Shown in pieces: positions 24,553-32,573 of a stretch of DNA of 64,000 nucleotides. How positions within the stretch are numbered: position 1 is the first letter of the stretch; every line of letters begins with the position of its first letter. A model generated the notes under the pieces. That model ran no database searches and had not been told where the DNA came from. It worked only from the letters and a program-made list of their open reading frames with translations. Source of the stretch: Firmicutes bacterium UBA5201 (GTDB taxonomy: Bacteria > Bacillota > Clostridia > Peptostreptococcales > Acidaminobacteraceae); the NCBI GenBank assembly GCA_002412775.1, contig DHVT01000025.1, positions 1 to 64,000 on the forward strand, given 5' to 3'. The position numbers were made by a program, and so were the translations under genes.

Positions 24553-25947
24553 ATGTTGCCTAGTAATTTATCGGGATTGATGTTCACAACGCTTGCTGTA
24601 TTGTTTGTATTCGGACTGGTGATCGCACTATTGTCCAGATACAAAAAATGTCCGTCAGACAAAATTCTTGTCAAATATGGTTTGGTCGGTTCAAATGAAG
24701 CTGGAATGAAGAGTGCGAAAAGTATTCACGGTGGAGCCACTTTTATCTGGCCTGTATTCCAAGCTTATCAATATCTTGATTTGACACCGATTTCAATTGA
24801 AGTCAATCTTCAAAACGCACTTTCCAAGCAAAATATCCGTATTGATGTCCCTTCGAGATTCACCGTTGGAATCAGCACGGAACCAGAGATCGTACAAAAC
24901 GCCGCTGAGAGACTACTTGGTCTTAAACTCGGTGAGATTCAGGAACTCGCAAAAGACATCATCTTCGGCCAATTGAGACTTGTTGTAGCGACAATGGACA
25001 TCGAGGAAATCAACACCGATAGAGATAAGTTCTTAATGGAAGTTTCACACAATGTGGAATCGGAACTACAAAAAATAGGTCTTAGACTGATCAACGTCAA
25101 CATAACGGATATCAGCGATGAATCCGGTTATATCGACGCACTGGGTAAAGAAGCGGCTGCCAAAGCGGTCAATGATGCGAAGATCTCCGTTGCTCAAAAG
25201 ACGAGAGACGGCTCCATCGGAGAAGCACAGGCGGTTATGGACCAAAGGGTAAAAGTGGCTGAAGCCAATGCGACTGCAGTTGAGGGCGAGAACCAATCCA
25301 AAATCAAGATTGCGGAATCAGACGCCAGCAGACGAGAAATGGAAGCTGTTGCAACCAAACGTGCAGTAGCTGCAGAAAAAATTCAGCATGCAAAAGCACT
25401 GGAAGAATCGTATGTAGCAGAAAAATCTGCGGAAATCGCACGTGCGGAGCTTGAACAGGCAACTAAGGAAGCCGATCAAATCGTACAGTCAAAAATCGAC
25501 AAGCAACGTATTGAAATCGCGGCAGAAGCTGAAGCTGAACGAATCAGACGTCTTGCTCGAGGTGATGCAGATGCGATCTTCATGAAACTGGAAGCGGAGG
25601 CTCGTGGTATCAATGCAATGCTGATCAAACAGGCTGAAGGTTTCAAGGCGATTGTAGATGCGGCAGGCACACCTGATGCGGCCATGAAACTCATGATCGT
25701 CGACAAATTACCTGAACTTGTTGAAAAGCAAGTGGAAGCAATCAAAAATATCAAAATCGACAAAATCACTGTATGGGATAGTTTGGGCAAGGATGATGGC
25801 AAAACCAGCACAGCTAAATTTGTCTCAGGTATGATGGGATCAGTGCCACCTCTGAACGAACTCTTCAATATGGCAGGTCTTGACATTCCAGGTTATCTAG
25901 GAAAAAATCAAGCGACTGAAGTTGAAACAGTAGAAGACGCACTATAG
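24553..25947 (+). CDS. floT: Flotillin-like SPFH-domain protein
   Basis: This is a 464-residue flotillin. An N-terminal hydrophobic anchor (about residues 5-26) precedes the SPFH/Band 7 domain (to about residue 200), then a long alanine/glutamate-rich coiled coil (about 200-350) and a C-terminal region ending in GLDIPGYLG. Flotillins scaffold lipid microdomains in Gram-positive membranes. The pairing with an upstream NfeD gene is the common arrangement. The symbol is by family analogy with the Bacillus gene. Confidence 0.9.
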   Translation: MLPSNLSGLMFTTLAVLFVFGLVIALLSRYKKCPSDKILVKYGLVGSNEAGMKSAKSIHGGATFIWPVFQAYQYLDLTPISIEVNLQNALSKQNIRIDVPSRFTVGISTEPEIVQNAAERLLGLKLGEIQELAKDIIFGQLRLVVATMDIEEINTDRDKFLMEVSHNVESELQKIGLRLINVNITDISDESGYIDALGKEAAAKAVNDAKISVAQKTRDGSIGEAQAVMDQRVKVAEANATAVEGENQSKIKIAESDASRREMEAVATKRAVAAEKIQHAKALEESYVAEKSAEIARAELEQATKEADQIVQSKIDKQRIEIAAEAEAERIRRLARGDADAIFMKLEAEARGINAMLIKQAEGFKAIVDAAGTPDAAMKLMIVDKLPELVEKQVEAIKNIKIDKITVWDSLGKDDGKTSTAKFVSGMMGSVPPLNELFNMAGLDIPGYLGKNQATEVETVEDAL

Positions 25948-25955
25948 AATGAAAA

Positions 25956-26008
25956 ATAAAGAACATGTCTTCCCGATACTTTTTGGGATGACATGTTCTT
26001 TGTTTTTG
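25956..26008. terminator. Bidirectional rho-independent terminator
   Basis: A 17-bp stem with one mismatch (25958-25974 with 25985-26001) is flanked by A-rich and T-rich tracts between the convergent flotillin and PHP genes. Confidence 0.88.
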
Positions 26009-26014
26009 CATCGA

Positions 26015-26845
26015 TTATCTCGCGAATTCGATTAACCGATCATAACTGATTTGTTCAGCAACTATTCTCGGAATACCAAGAACTCTTACTGGAATAAAAT
26101 CACCATGATGATCGGATCCACACGTAATCAACATGTTGTTGCGTTTGCAATAGTTGCGGTAATAGGTAGTGTCGGATTCAAATCTAAAGTAGGGACTGTA
26201 GCACTCTATACCGGATATCCCTAGGTTCCTGAGCTCATCGAGTGTTTTAAAGGTCAATAACTGTCTTCGGTTATAGGCGGGCGGGTGTGCGAGCACGACA
26301 GGATAACCTAGATGACTCAACTTAGGCAATAGTTCTTCGAGGTCTGGAAAATTAAGTTGTTCTTCCATCTTATTAACTATATCAAAAAAATCATTGAGCG
26401 AATGGGTAACGTTCTTTTCAGATAAATAGTTTTCTGACTTCCATCCACCTTTACTTGGCTTTCGATCATATGCATCATAATCGGAAAGGCTGACCTCAGG
26501 CGCAAACGTACTGACGTATTCAATCACTTTTCGATTGTGTGCTTCTCTTATGATTTGATTCGTGGAGAGAATGTTCATAAGCTCGGCATCATTGGTTCTG
26601 ATGCCATAGGTCAACAAATGAAATTCCTGTCCTTTATACATGGCGGACACTTCAACTCCCGGTATGAATTTAACATTTGCCTCTTTGGTAAGCAGAATCA
26701 TCTCATCAATATTGCCTACGGAGTCGTGATCGGTAATGGAAAAAAGTGCTATGTTTTTTTCAAGGATAACCTTCAGCAGTTCAGATGGTGTTTGGGTACC
26801 ATCCGATGCTGTGGTATGCATGTGCAAATCAATAATAGGTCTCAT
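26015..26845 (-). CDS. PHP-domain phosphoesterase
   Basis: This is a 276-residue metal-dependent phosphoesterase of the PHP superfamily. Metal-binding motifs are DLHMHTTASDG at the N-terminus, TDHDS near residue 40, GVEVS near 62, VLAHP near 190 and GSDHHG near 250. The layout fits the small TrpH/RnaAM-type proteins that act on nucleotides or RNA 5' ends. The ATG follows AAGGAGA. It is divergent from the T-box operon. Confidence 0.88.
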   Translation of the reverse strand: MRPIIDLHMHTTASDGTQTPSELLKVILEKNIALFSITDHDSVGNIDEMILLTKEANVKFIPGVEVSAMYKGQEFHLLTYGIRTNDAELMNILSTNQIIREAHNRKVIEYVSTFAPEVSLSDYDAYDRKPSKGGWKSENYLSEKNVTHSLNDFFDIVNKMEEQLNFPDLEELLPKLSHLGYPVVLAHPPAYNRRQLLTFKTLDELRNLGISGIECYSPYFRFESDTTYYRNYCKRNNMLITCGSDHHGDFIPVRVLGIPRIVAEQISYDRLIEFAR

Positions 26846-26899
26846 AACGTTCTCCTTAGAGTGGTTTCAAAATATTATAACATATTTTCAAAAAAAGGT

Positions 26900-26928
26900 T
26901 TGACAGAATATCACTTGCTATGTATAAT
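26900..26928 (+). promoter_or_regulatory. Consensus sigma-A promoter of the T-box operon
   Basis: TTGACA (26900-26905), 17 bases, TATAAT (26923-26928) is a perfect consensus promoter. Strong constitutive initiation suits control by the T-box downstream. Confidence 0.88.
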
Positions 26929-26939
26929 TAAACACAAGT

Positions 26940-27235
26940 TAATATGAAAATGCATTTGAGAAAAAGAAAATACATTGAATCTGGTTCAGCGATATGAGGA
27001 ATGGTGCGAGCTCATACAATTTGAAAATGTTGAGAACTTTTTCGAGCAGTTCACAAGAAATCAAGTAAGGTGAACCGGTTGTCCACCGTTAATTGGAATA
27101 GGTATCGACTTAACCGTCCGTACTGATGAGAGAGCACAAATTTGCTAAATTGGGTGGTACCGCGGAGGAAACTTCGTCCCAATGAAACGTATTTTGTGTG
27201 CTGAGGAGTCCACGAAAGGGACTTTTTTTATTGCT
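26940..27235 (+). ncRNA. T-box leader, candidate specifier AAC (Asn)
   Basis: The T-box GGGTGGTACCGCGG lies at 27152-27165, with TGGT (27155-27158) to pair the tRNA acceptor end. The antiterminator closes with ATTGGG/CCCAAT (27149-27154 with 27178-27183) and a competing terminator is AGTCC/GGACT (27207-27223) plus T7. Stem I has base GAAAAAG/CTTTTTC (26960-26966 with 27037-27043), helix ACATT/AATGT, and an apical module ending ATGGTGCGAG. Stem II (GTTCAC/GTGAAC) holds GAA and AGTA. By alignment with the geometry of glyQS stem I, the specifier is AAC at 27035-27037. The base after it is U rather than the usual purine, and TGGT fits a discriminator A better than G, so the codon call is tentative. 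Confidence 0.88.
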
Positions 27236-27283
27236 TAAAAATGCATAAAAACCCAAAATAATGAATAAATAGGAGAGTGTGAA

Positions 27284-28090
27284 ATGAAAAAAGGATTATT
27301 GATCTTAATGGCGGTTATTTTAGTTTTAGGCACGATGAGCGGTTGTTCAGCCGCAAGTGGTTCAACAGATGATGCAATGTCAAAAATAAAAGAGAATGGC
27401 GTTTTGGTTCTTGGCACTTCGGCAGATTATCCACCATATGAATTCCATGTGGAAATTGATGGTGTGGATACCATTGTTGGATTCGATATTGAAATCGCAA
27501 AGAAAATCGCTGAAGAAATCGGTGTGGAACTTGAAATCATCGATATGAAATTTGAAGGTTTGTTACCGGCCCTCACTGCAGGAAAAATTGATTTGATCAT
27601 TGCCGGTATGACACCAACCGATGAACGTAAAAAAAGTGTCGACTTTTCAACCGTTTACTACAAGGAAAATCAAGCGGTGATTGTACGCGCTGAAGATCTG
27701 GACACATTGAACAGCATGGATGGATTTGATGGAAAAACCATTGGAGTCCAAAAATCCACTATTCAGGAAGAACTTGCAAAAAATGAATTCACTAGTTCGA
27801 CAATCAAGAGCTTGGATAAAATTCCAAATCTGATTTTGGAACTCAAATCTGGTAAGATTGATGCCATTGTTCTGGTATCTCCGGTAGCGAACTCCTATAT
27901 GAAAGCCAACAACGATTTGGCGGTCACAGAAATCGCATTTGACTCGGAAGACGGATCAGCGATAGCGGTCAAGCAAAATACTGGAGAGTTTCTTGACACA
28001 ATCAACGTGGTGCTTCAGGACTTGATGTCATCAGGCGCTTTGGATCAATTCATCACTGAGGCTGTTGAGTTAAGCGATTCTTTGAAATAG
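27284..28090 (+). CDS. Polar amino acid ABC transporter, substrate-binding lipoprotein
   Basis: This is a 268-residue binding protein with lipobox GTMSGC (C21). The mature domain is the periplasmic-binding type 3 fold: YPPYEFH, a VGFDIEIAKKIAEE segment, and LLPALTAGKIDLIIAGMTPTDER, all typical of glutamine/cystine/basic amino acid transporters. The T-box leader upstream ties its expression to charging of one tRNA, possibly tRNA-Asn. It is the first gene of a three-gene operon with permease and ATPase. Confidence 0.9.
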   Translation: MKKGLLILMAVILVLGTMSGCSAASGSTDDAMSKIKENGVLVLGTSADYPPYEFHVEIDGVDTIVGFDIEIAKKIAEEIGVELEIIDMKFEGLLPALTAGKIDLIIAGMTPTDERKKSVDFSTVYYKENQAVIVRAEDLDTLNSMDGFDGKTIGVQKSTIQEELAKNEFTSSTIKSLDKIPNLILELKSGKIDAIVLVSPVANSYMKANNDLAVTEIAFDSEDGSAIAVKQNTGEFLDTINVVLQDLMSSGALDQFITEAVELSDSLK

Positions 28091-28099
28091 GGTGACGAT

Positions 28100-28738
28100 A
28101 TGAATTTCAGTTTTATAGAAAAGTATTATAAGTTCTTTTTGAACGGAACATATACCACTTTGATTTTATCTCTATTGACTGTAGTGTTTGGCGTTCTTGG
28201 GGGGTTGATTCTATCCCTCATGAAAACGTCCAACAACAAGATTCTGAAAGGAATCGCTACGGCATATATAGAGTTCATCAGAGGGACTCCATTACTCATC
28301 CAGCTTTACATCGTCTATTACGGAGTTCAGGGTATACCGATGTTCACAGCGGGAATCATTGCGATGAGCATCAACAGTTCGGCCTATATCGCTGAAATTA
28401 TCAGAGCGGGCATCGGAGCTGTGGACAAAGGACAGATGGAAGCTGCAAGATCACTTGGAATGCCCATAGGGCTCACCTATAAGGAAATCATCATTCCACA
28501 GGCGCTAAAAAACATATTGCCCGCACTTGGCAATGAATTCATAGTACTCATCAAGGAATCGGCGATAGTTTCAGTCATCGGGATCCATGATCTGATGTAC
28601 AACACAGATACAGTCAGAGGCATTACATTCATAGCATTTGAGCCATTGATTGTCGCAGCTTTCATATACTTTGTTTTGACATTTACATTATCCAAAGGAA
28701 TGGGTTCACTAGAGAGGAGGATGAAAGTCAGTGATTAA
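28100..28738 (+). CDS. Polar amino acid ABC transporter permease
   Basis: This is a 212-residue permease with about five helices. It has the HisMQ-type features FIRGTPLLIQLYIVYYG and the EAA loop EAARSLGMPIGLTYKEIIIPQA (about residues 113-135), followed by ALGNEFIVLIKESA. A single permease gene implies a homodimer. Its end overlaps the ATPase start by eight bases. Confidence 0.92.
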   Translation: MNFSFIEKYYKFFLNGTYTTLILSLLTVVFGVLGGLILSLMKTSNNKILKGIATAYIEFIRGTPLLIQLYIVYYGVQGIPMFTAGIIAMSINSSAYIAEIIRAGIGAVDKGQMEAARSLGMPIGLTYKEIIIPQALKNILPALGNEFIVLIKESAIVSVIGIHDLMYNTDTVRGITFIAFEPLIVAAFIYFVLTFTLSKGMGSLERRMKVSD

Positions 28739-29456
28739 AGTCAACAATCTGATCAAGCGATTCGGGAAACTTGAAGTGCTGAAAGGCATTTCACATGAAA
28801 TAAAGCAAGGGGAAGTCGTTGTGATCATCGGGCCAAGCGGATCAGGAAAAAGCACGTTCCTCCGTTGTCTGAATATGCTTGAACATCCATGCGGCGGAGA
28901 CATCAACTTTGAAGGCGTACTATTGACTTCCGCGAAAACTAAAATTGATTTGCACCGACAGAAAATTGGAATGGTTTTTCAGCAGTTCAACTTGTTTCCA
29001 CATAAAACAGTCCTTGACAACATAATCCTCGGGCCAATCAAACTCAAGAATATGCCCAAAGATCAAGCGATTGCACTTGGTGAAAAATTGTTGAACAGAG
29101 TCGGTTTGATTGATAAACGCGACACTTATCCAAACAAACTCTCTGGAGGACAAAAGCAGAGGATTGCAATTCTCAGAGCACTTGCAATGAGTCCCGACGT
29201 CATGCTGTTCGATGAGCCGACATCTTCCCTGGATCCAGAAATGGTAGGGGAGGTTCTAGAAATGATGAAGGATTTGGCAAAGGATGGCATGACAATGATT
29301 GTGGTCACCCATGAAATGGGATTTGCCAAAGAGGTAGCAGATCGGATATTGTTTATGGATGAAGGAAAAATCATAGAGATGGGTGCGCCGGAGCAGTTGT
29401 TTGGAGCGCCGAAGGAGGAACGGACCAAATTGTTTTTATCCAAGGTTTTGGCATGA
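28731..29456 (+). CDS. Polar amino acid ABC transporter ATP-binding protein
   Basis: This is a 241-residue GlnQ/HisP-type ATPase. Walker A is GPSGSGKST, the Q-loop MVFQQFNLFPHKT, the signature LSGGQKQRIAI, Walker B VMLFDEPTSSLD and the switch VVTHEMGFA. The start is GTG with GAGGAGG ten bases upstream, inside the permease gene. The promoter of the next transcription unit overlaps its 3' end. Confidence 0.94.
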   Translation: MIKVNNLIKRFGKLEVLKGISHEIKQGEVVVIIGPSGSGKSTFLRCLNMLEHPCGGDINFEGVLLTSAKTKIDLHRQKIGMVFQQFNLFPHKTVLDNIILGPIKLKNMPKDQAIALGEKLLNRVGLIDKRDTYPNKLSGGQKQRIAILRALAMSPDVMLFDEPTSSLDPEMVGEVLEMMKDLAKDGMTMIVVTHEMGFAKEVADRILFMDEGKIIEMGAPEQLFGAPKEERTKLFLSKVLA

Positions 29457-29475
29457 TGAAAAAGCATGATATAAT
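29448..29475 (+). promoter_or_regulatory. Sigma-A promoter of the UPF0178-YgjP operon
   Basis: TTGGCA (29448-29453), 16 bases, TATAAT (29470-29475). The -35 lies in the last codons of the preceding ATPase gene. Confidence 0.65.
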
Positions 29476-29505
29476 ATTCAGGAAACATAAGAAATGGAGA
29501 ATATT

Positions 29506-29964
29506 ATGGAACTCAAGGTTTGGATCGATGCTGACGGATGCCCGGTCGTAAAGCAGACTATAGAAATCTGCAAACGTAAGGGCATTGCGGTCATCGCAGT
29601 CAAAAATCATGCGGTACGACTCGAAGATGATTATGCAAAAGTTGTCACGGTGGATGTCAGTGGAGATGCGGTGGATTATTATATCGTCAACCATATGGAC
29701 ACTGGTGACCTTGTCATTACTCAGGACAATGGTCTTGCCGCGATGGTCTTGTCTAAAAAAGGAATTTGCATGAACCAGAACGGTAAGGTCATCGATAACG
29801 AAAATATAGATTTTTTCCTCGACAACAGACATGTGAGCCGTGTGATGCGCATGCAGAAAAAGAAATCCACAACATTCAAAAAAAGAACGCAGGCGGACAA
29901 CATCTCATTTGAAGCGGCGCTTGAGTCTCTACTTGATGAAATGGAGGAAACTGATCATGAATAA
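29506..29964 (+). CDS. UPF0178 (YaiI/YqxD, DUF188) family protein
   Basis: This is a 152-residue protein of the UPF0178 family, related to NYN/PIN-like nucleases. Family motifs are WIDADGCPVV at the N-terminus, GDAVDYYIV near residue 55, DLVITQDNGLAAMVLSKKG (about 70-88) and the C-terminal RTQADNISFEAAL. Conserved aspartates suggest metal-dependent nuclease activity, not established. The ATG at 29506 has GGAG upstream and is preferred to one four codons earlier. It overlaps the next gene by eight bases. Confidence 0.88.
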   Translation: MELKVWIDADGCPVVKQTIEICKRKGIAVIAVKNHAVRLEDDYAKVVTVDVSGDAVDYYIVNHMDTGDLVITQDNGLAAMVLSKKGICMNQNGKVIDNENIDFFLDNRHVSRVMRMQKKKSTTFKKRTQADNISFEAALESLLDEMEETDHE

Positions 29965-30421
29965 GGCCATTCGATATTTGGGAAAGACAGTACCTATTGT
30001 GCTCAAAATCGATGATAACATAAAAAAACCTCTGATCACTTATAAGGAAGACTTTTTTGAAATCGTCTTGAGCGCTCCAAAAGACGAATTGCTGGAGCAA
30101 GCGGTAAAACGATATTATCAGCAGTTTGTAAAAAAGACTGTCCATGAGGTGATTGCCAAATATCAGCCCTTATTCAAAGTCAAACCGCGAAAGATCACGA
30201 TTGAGACAAGTTTGACCAAATGGGGAACGTGCAACAGCAATCGGGATTTGATGTTCAATTGGCAACTTGCGACAGTACCTCTTGATGTCATAGAATATAT
30301 AGTGGTACATGAGATGTGTCATATGGAACATATGAATCATGACCGTTCCTTTTGGAGGTTGGTGGGCAAACTGGTCCCGGATTATAAAGCGTGTGAAGCT
30401 TGGCTAAAAGGAGAGATATAG
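29957..30421 (+). CDS. YgjP-like (DUF45) zinc metallopeptidase, short paralogue
   Basis: This is a 154-residue protein with the zinc site HEMCHMEHMNHDRSFW (HExxH plus a downstream H), about residues 116-131, and the preceding TKWGTCNSNRDLMFNW strand typical of YgjP/SprT-like metallopeptidases. The N-terminal domain is much shorter than in its neighbour. The ATG follows ATGGAGG and lies within the end of the UPF0178 gene. The next gene, a longer paralogue, starts directly after its stop. Confidence 0.82.
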   Translation: MNKAIRYLGKTVPIVLKIDDNIKKPLITYKEDFFEIVLSAPKDELLEQAVKRYYQQFVKKTVHEVIAKYQPLFKVKPRKITIETSLTKWGTCNSNRDLMFNWQLATVPLDVIEYIVVHEMCHMEHMNHDRSFWRLVGKLVPDYKACEAWLKGEI

Positions 30422-31114
30422 GTGCGGGCTATTGAATACGAATGTGTCAGAAGCAAAAGAAAATCCATAGGGATTCAAATTTTGAGCGATGGGAAAGTCA
30501 TTGTCAGGGCACCCAAAAATGTCGCGGATGAGGTAATATCCGAGTGTGTGAAAAAACGTGAAAAGTGGATTTTGGAAAAACTGGAATGGATTCAGGAGAA
30601 GCTGGATCATAATCCTCCGACGCGATATGTCGAGGGGGAATTTTTTATGTTTTTGGGAGAAAAATTTCCATTGCTGTTCAAAGCAGATGACAGTCATAAG
30701 CAGTGTAGAGTTTACCTGGAGGAAGGATTTCTCGTTTATGAGAATGGGACAAGATCCGTTGAGGCAATACAAAAGCATTTGGAGATGTGGTATAGGAAAG
30801 CGGCGCAGGATTTGGTCGAAGACCGCATACGGCATTATTTGAAACACTTTGATGTGGAACCGACCTACATCAAAGTGAAAACACAAAAGAAAAGATGGGG
30901 AAGTTGCACATCGAAGAGACAATTGCGCTTCAACTTCAACCTGATCAAGGCGCCCATAGAGGTACTTGATTACATTGTCATCCATGAAATGAGCCATATG
31001 GTGCATATGAATCATTCTGATAGATTTTGGAATTTGGTCAGATCCATCATGCCAAATTATAAAATGCATGCGGATTGGTTAAAAGAAAATGGTCACTTTA
31101 TAAACAAATGTTAA
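30422..31114 (+). CDS. YgjP-like (DUF45) zinc metallopeptidase, long paralogue
   Basis: This is a 230-residue, full-length member of the YgjP family. The N-terminal half has SKRKSIGIQI and VRAPKNV, the zinc site is HEMSHMVHMNHSDRFW (about residues 182-197), and KRWGSCTSKRQLRFNF precedes it. It is clearly homologous to the gene just upstream. The start is GTG immediately after that gene's TAG, behind GGAGAG. The substrate is unknown. Confidence 0.88.
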   Translation: MRAIEYECVRSKRKSIGIQILSDGKVIVRAPKNVADEVISECVKKREKWILEKLEWIQEKLDHNPPTRYVEGEFFMFLGEKFPLLFKADDSHKQCRVYLEEGFLVYENGTRSVEAIQKHLEMWYRKAAQDLVEDRIRHYLKHFDVEPTYIKVKTQKKRWGSCTSKRQLRFNFNLIKAPIEVLDYIVIHEMSHMVHMNHSDRFWNLVRSIMPNYKMHADWLKENGHFINKC

Positions 31115-31181
31115 ATATTTGTTAATAAATCTTAATATTTTTATACCAAACAGACGAACTTATCTATAAATACAATTCAAT

Positions 31182-31200
31182 ATTGTAATTAACTTACAAT
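31182..31200. promoter_or_regulatory. Perfect 7-5-7 inverted repeat, candidate operator
   Basis: ATTGTAA and TTACAAT are exact inverted complements separated by five bases. The spacing does not fit the Crp/Fnr sites of this window. It lies between the YgjP operon and the DUF3798 gene and abuts a terminator, so it may be an operator or simply part of that structure. Confidence 0.35.
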
Positions 31201-31237
31201 TTCTGAGGTTTATGTCAACCGCAGAAATTTTTTTTTG
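31198..31237 (+). terminator. Rho-independent terminator of the YgjP operon
   Basis: ATTTCTG-A-GGTT pairs with AACC-G-CAGAAAT (about 31199-31228), followed by T9. The 120 bases from here to the DUF3798 start hold no gene; an ATATTC/GAATAT inverted repeat occurs at 31265-31277. Confidence 0.85.
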
Positions 31238-31358
31238 TGTTTGGGGCCATTTTATGAAAGAAGGATATTCGGAATATTCAGAGAATTACCCATGTGAAGG
31301 TTCAAGTTTATGCTAGCATAGACTCAGAATTTCTTACGAATTTTAAGGGGGACTAAAA

Positions 31359-32507
31359 ATGAAGAGAATTTTGGCGGTTTTATTGACGGTTGTGATGCTG
31401 GTTTCATTAGTGGGTTGCGGTAGCACTGAAAAAGTTGCTATGGACCTCGGAACAAATGGCGTCGAACTTGGATTCAAGATTGGTGTTGTAACAGGTACGG
31501 TTTCTCAAGGCGAAGAGGAATACCGTGCAGCAGAAGCTGTAAAATTGATGTATGGCGATCAAGTCATTCTCCAGACTTATCCAGACAAATTCATGGATGA
31601 GCAAGAAACCACGATTTCCAATATCCTCAGTATCGCAAATGATCCAGAGGTCAAAGCTATCGTGATTTGTCAGGCTGTACCGGGCACTTCAGCGGCTATC
31701 GACAAAGTAAGAGAAATCAGAGACGATATCCTTATTATTGCCGGAGTACCTGGTGAAGCACCTGATACGATTTCACCAAAAGCTGATGTGGTATTGCAAG
31801 GCGATGAACTGGGTATGGGTGTTTCCATCATAGCGCAAGCCGCAAAGATGGGCGCAACTACATTTGTTCATTACTCTTTCCCAAGACATATGTCATATCC
31901 ACTTCTTGCTGCCAGAAGAGATATCTTCAAAACAGAGTGTGAAGCGAGAGGCATGACGTTTGTAGATGCAACAGCACCAGATCCAACTGGAGACGCAGGC
32001 GTTCCTGGAGCTCAACAGTTCATTTTGGAAGACATTCCTAGAAAAGTTGAGGAATACGGTGAAAATACAAACTTCTTCTCAACAAACTGCTCAATGCAGG
32101 AACCACTGATCAAATCTTCACTTGAAAACGGTGCGATCGTAGCTCAACAATGTTGCCCATCGCCATATCATGGTTATCCGGGAGCACTCGGTATCAGTAT
32201 TCCTGAAGATAAACAAGGCGACGTGGATTACATCATCGCCCAAATTTCAGATAAAGTGGCAGCACAAGGCGGTACAGGAAGATTCGCAACTTGGCCGGTT
32301 CCAGTAAACATGATGTTCGTACAAGCAGGCGTTGATTACGCAATAGCATACAACCAAGGTAAAACTAATGGCAAGGTCGATAAGGCTTACATGGAAAAAT
32401 TGTTCTCTGAGTACGCTGGCGTTGATATCAAACTGACTACGCTTGAAGAGGGTGGCACTGCCTATGACAATTTCCTCCTTCTCTTATCGGATTACATTAC
32501 ATTCTAA
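31359..32507 (+). CDS. DUF3798-family ABC substrate-binding lipoprotein
   Basis: This is a 382-residue lipoprotein with lipobox SLVGC (C20). The mature part begins FKIGVVTGTVSQGEEEYRAAE and runs through VKAIVICQAVPGT and VPGEAPDTISPKADVV, as in DUF3798 proteins that resemble BMP/sugar-type binding folds. A run with QQCCPSPYHGYPGA has adjacent cysteines. The substrate is unknown. It is followed by an RbsA-type ATPase and two permeases. The ATG has AAGGGGG upstream. Confidence 0.85.
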   Translation: MKRILAVLLTVVMLVSLVGCGSTEKVAMDLGTNGVELGFKIGVVTGTVSQGEEEYRAAEAVKLMYGDQVILQTYPDKFMDEQETTISNILSIANDPEVKAIVICQAVPGTSAAIDKVREIRDDILIIAGVPGEAPDTISPKADVVLQGDELGMGVSIIAQAAKMGATTFVHYSFPRHMSYPLLAARRDIFKTECEARGMTFVDATAPDPTGDAGVPGAQQFILEDIPRKVEEYGENTNFFSTNCSMQEPLIKSSLENGAIVAQQCCPSPYHGYPGALGISIPEDKQGDVDYIIAQISDKVAAQGGTGRFATWPVPVNMMFVQAGVDYAIAYNQGKTNGKVDKAYMEKLFSEYAGVDIKLTTLEEGGTAYDNFLLLLSDYITF

Positions 32508-32522
32508 GACATAAAATATGCT

Positions 32523-32552
32523 GAAAAGGTTGTCGATTTGACAACCTTTTTC
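32523..32552 (+). terminator. Intra-operon hairpin terminator/attenuator
   Basis: AAAAGGTTGTC (32524-32534) pairs exactly with GACAACCTTTT (32540-32550) around a five-base loop, followed by T. It lies between the binding-protein gene and the ATPase and should lower downstream expression relative to the binding protein. Confidence 0.7.
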
Positions 32553-32573
32553 AAAGAAACAGGGGTGAAGATA

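Noticed and set aside
27056..27062. GAA-ATC-A in the T-box leader, which looks like an isoleucine specifier
   Set aside because: It lies in the loop of a clear GTTCAC/GTGAAC hairpin (stem II), where GAA and AGTA form the usual internal loop. The stem I geometry instead puts AAC in the specifier position.
31182..31200. A Rex or PerR site reading of the 7-5-7 palindrome
   Set aside because: The half sites and spacing do not match the Rex consensus TTGTGAA-N4-TTCACAA or the PerR 7-1-7 box closely enough.
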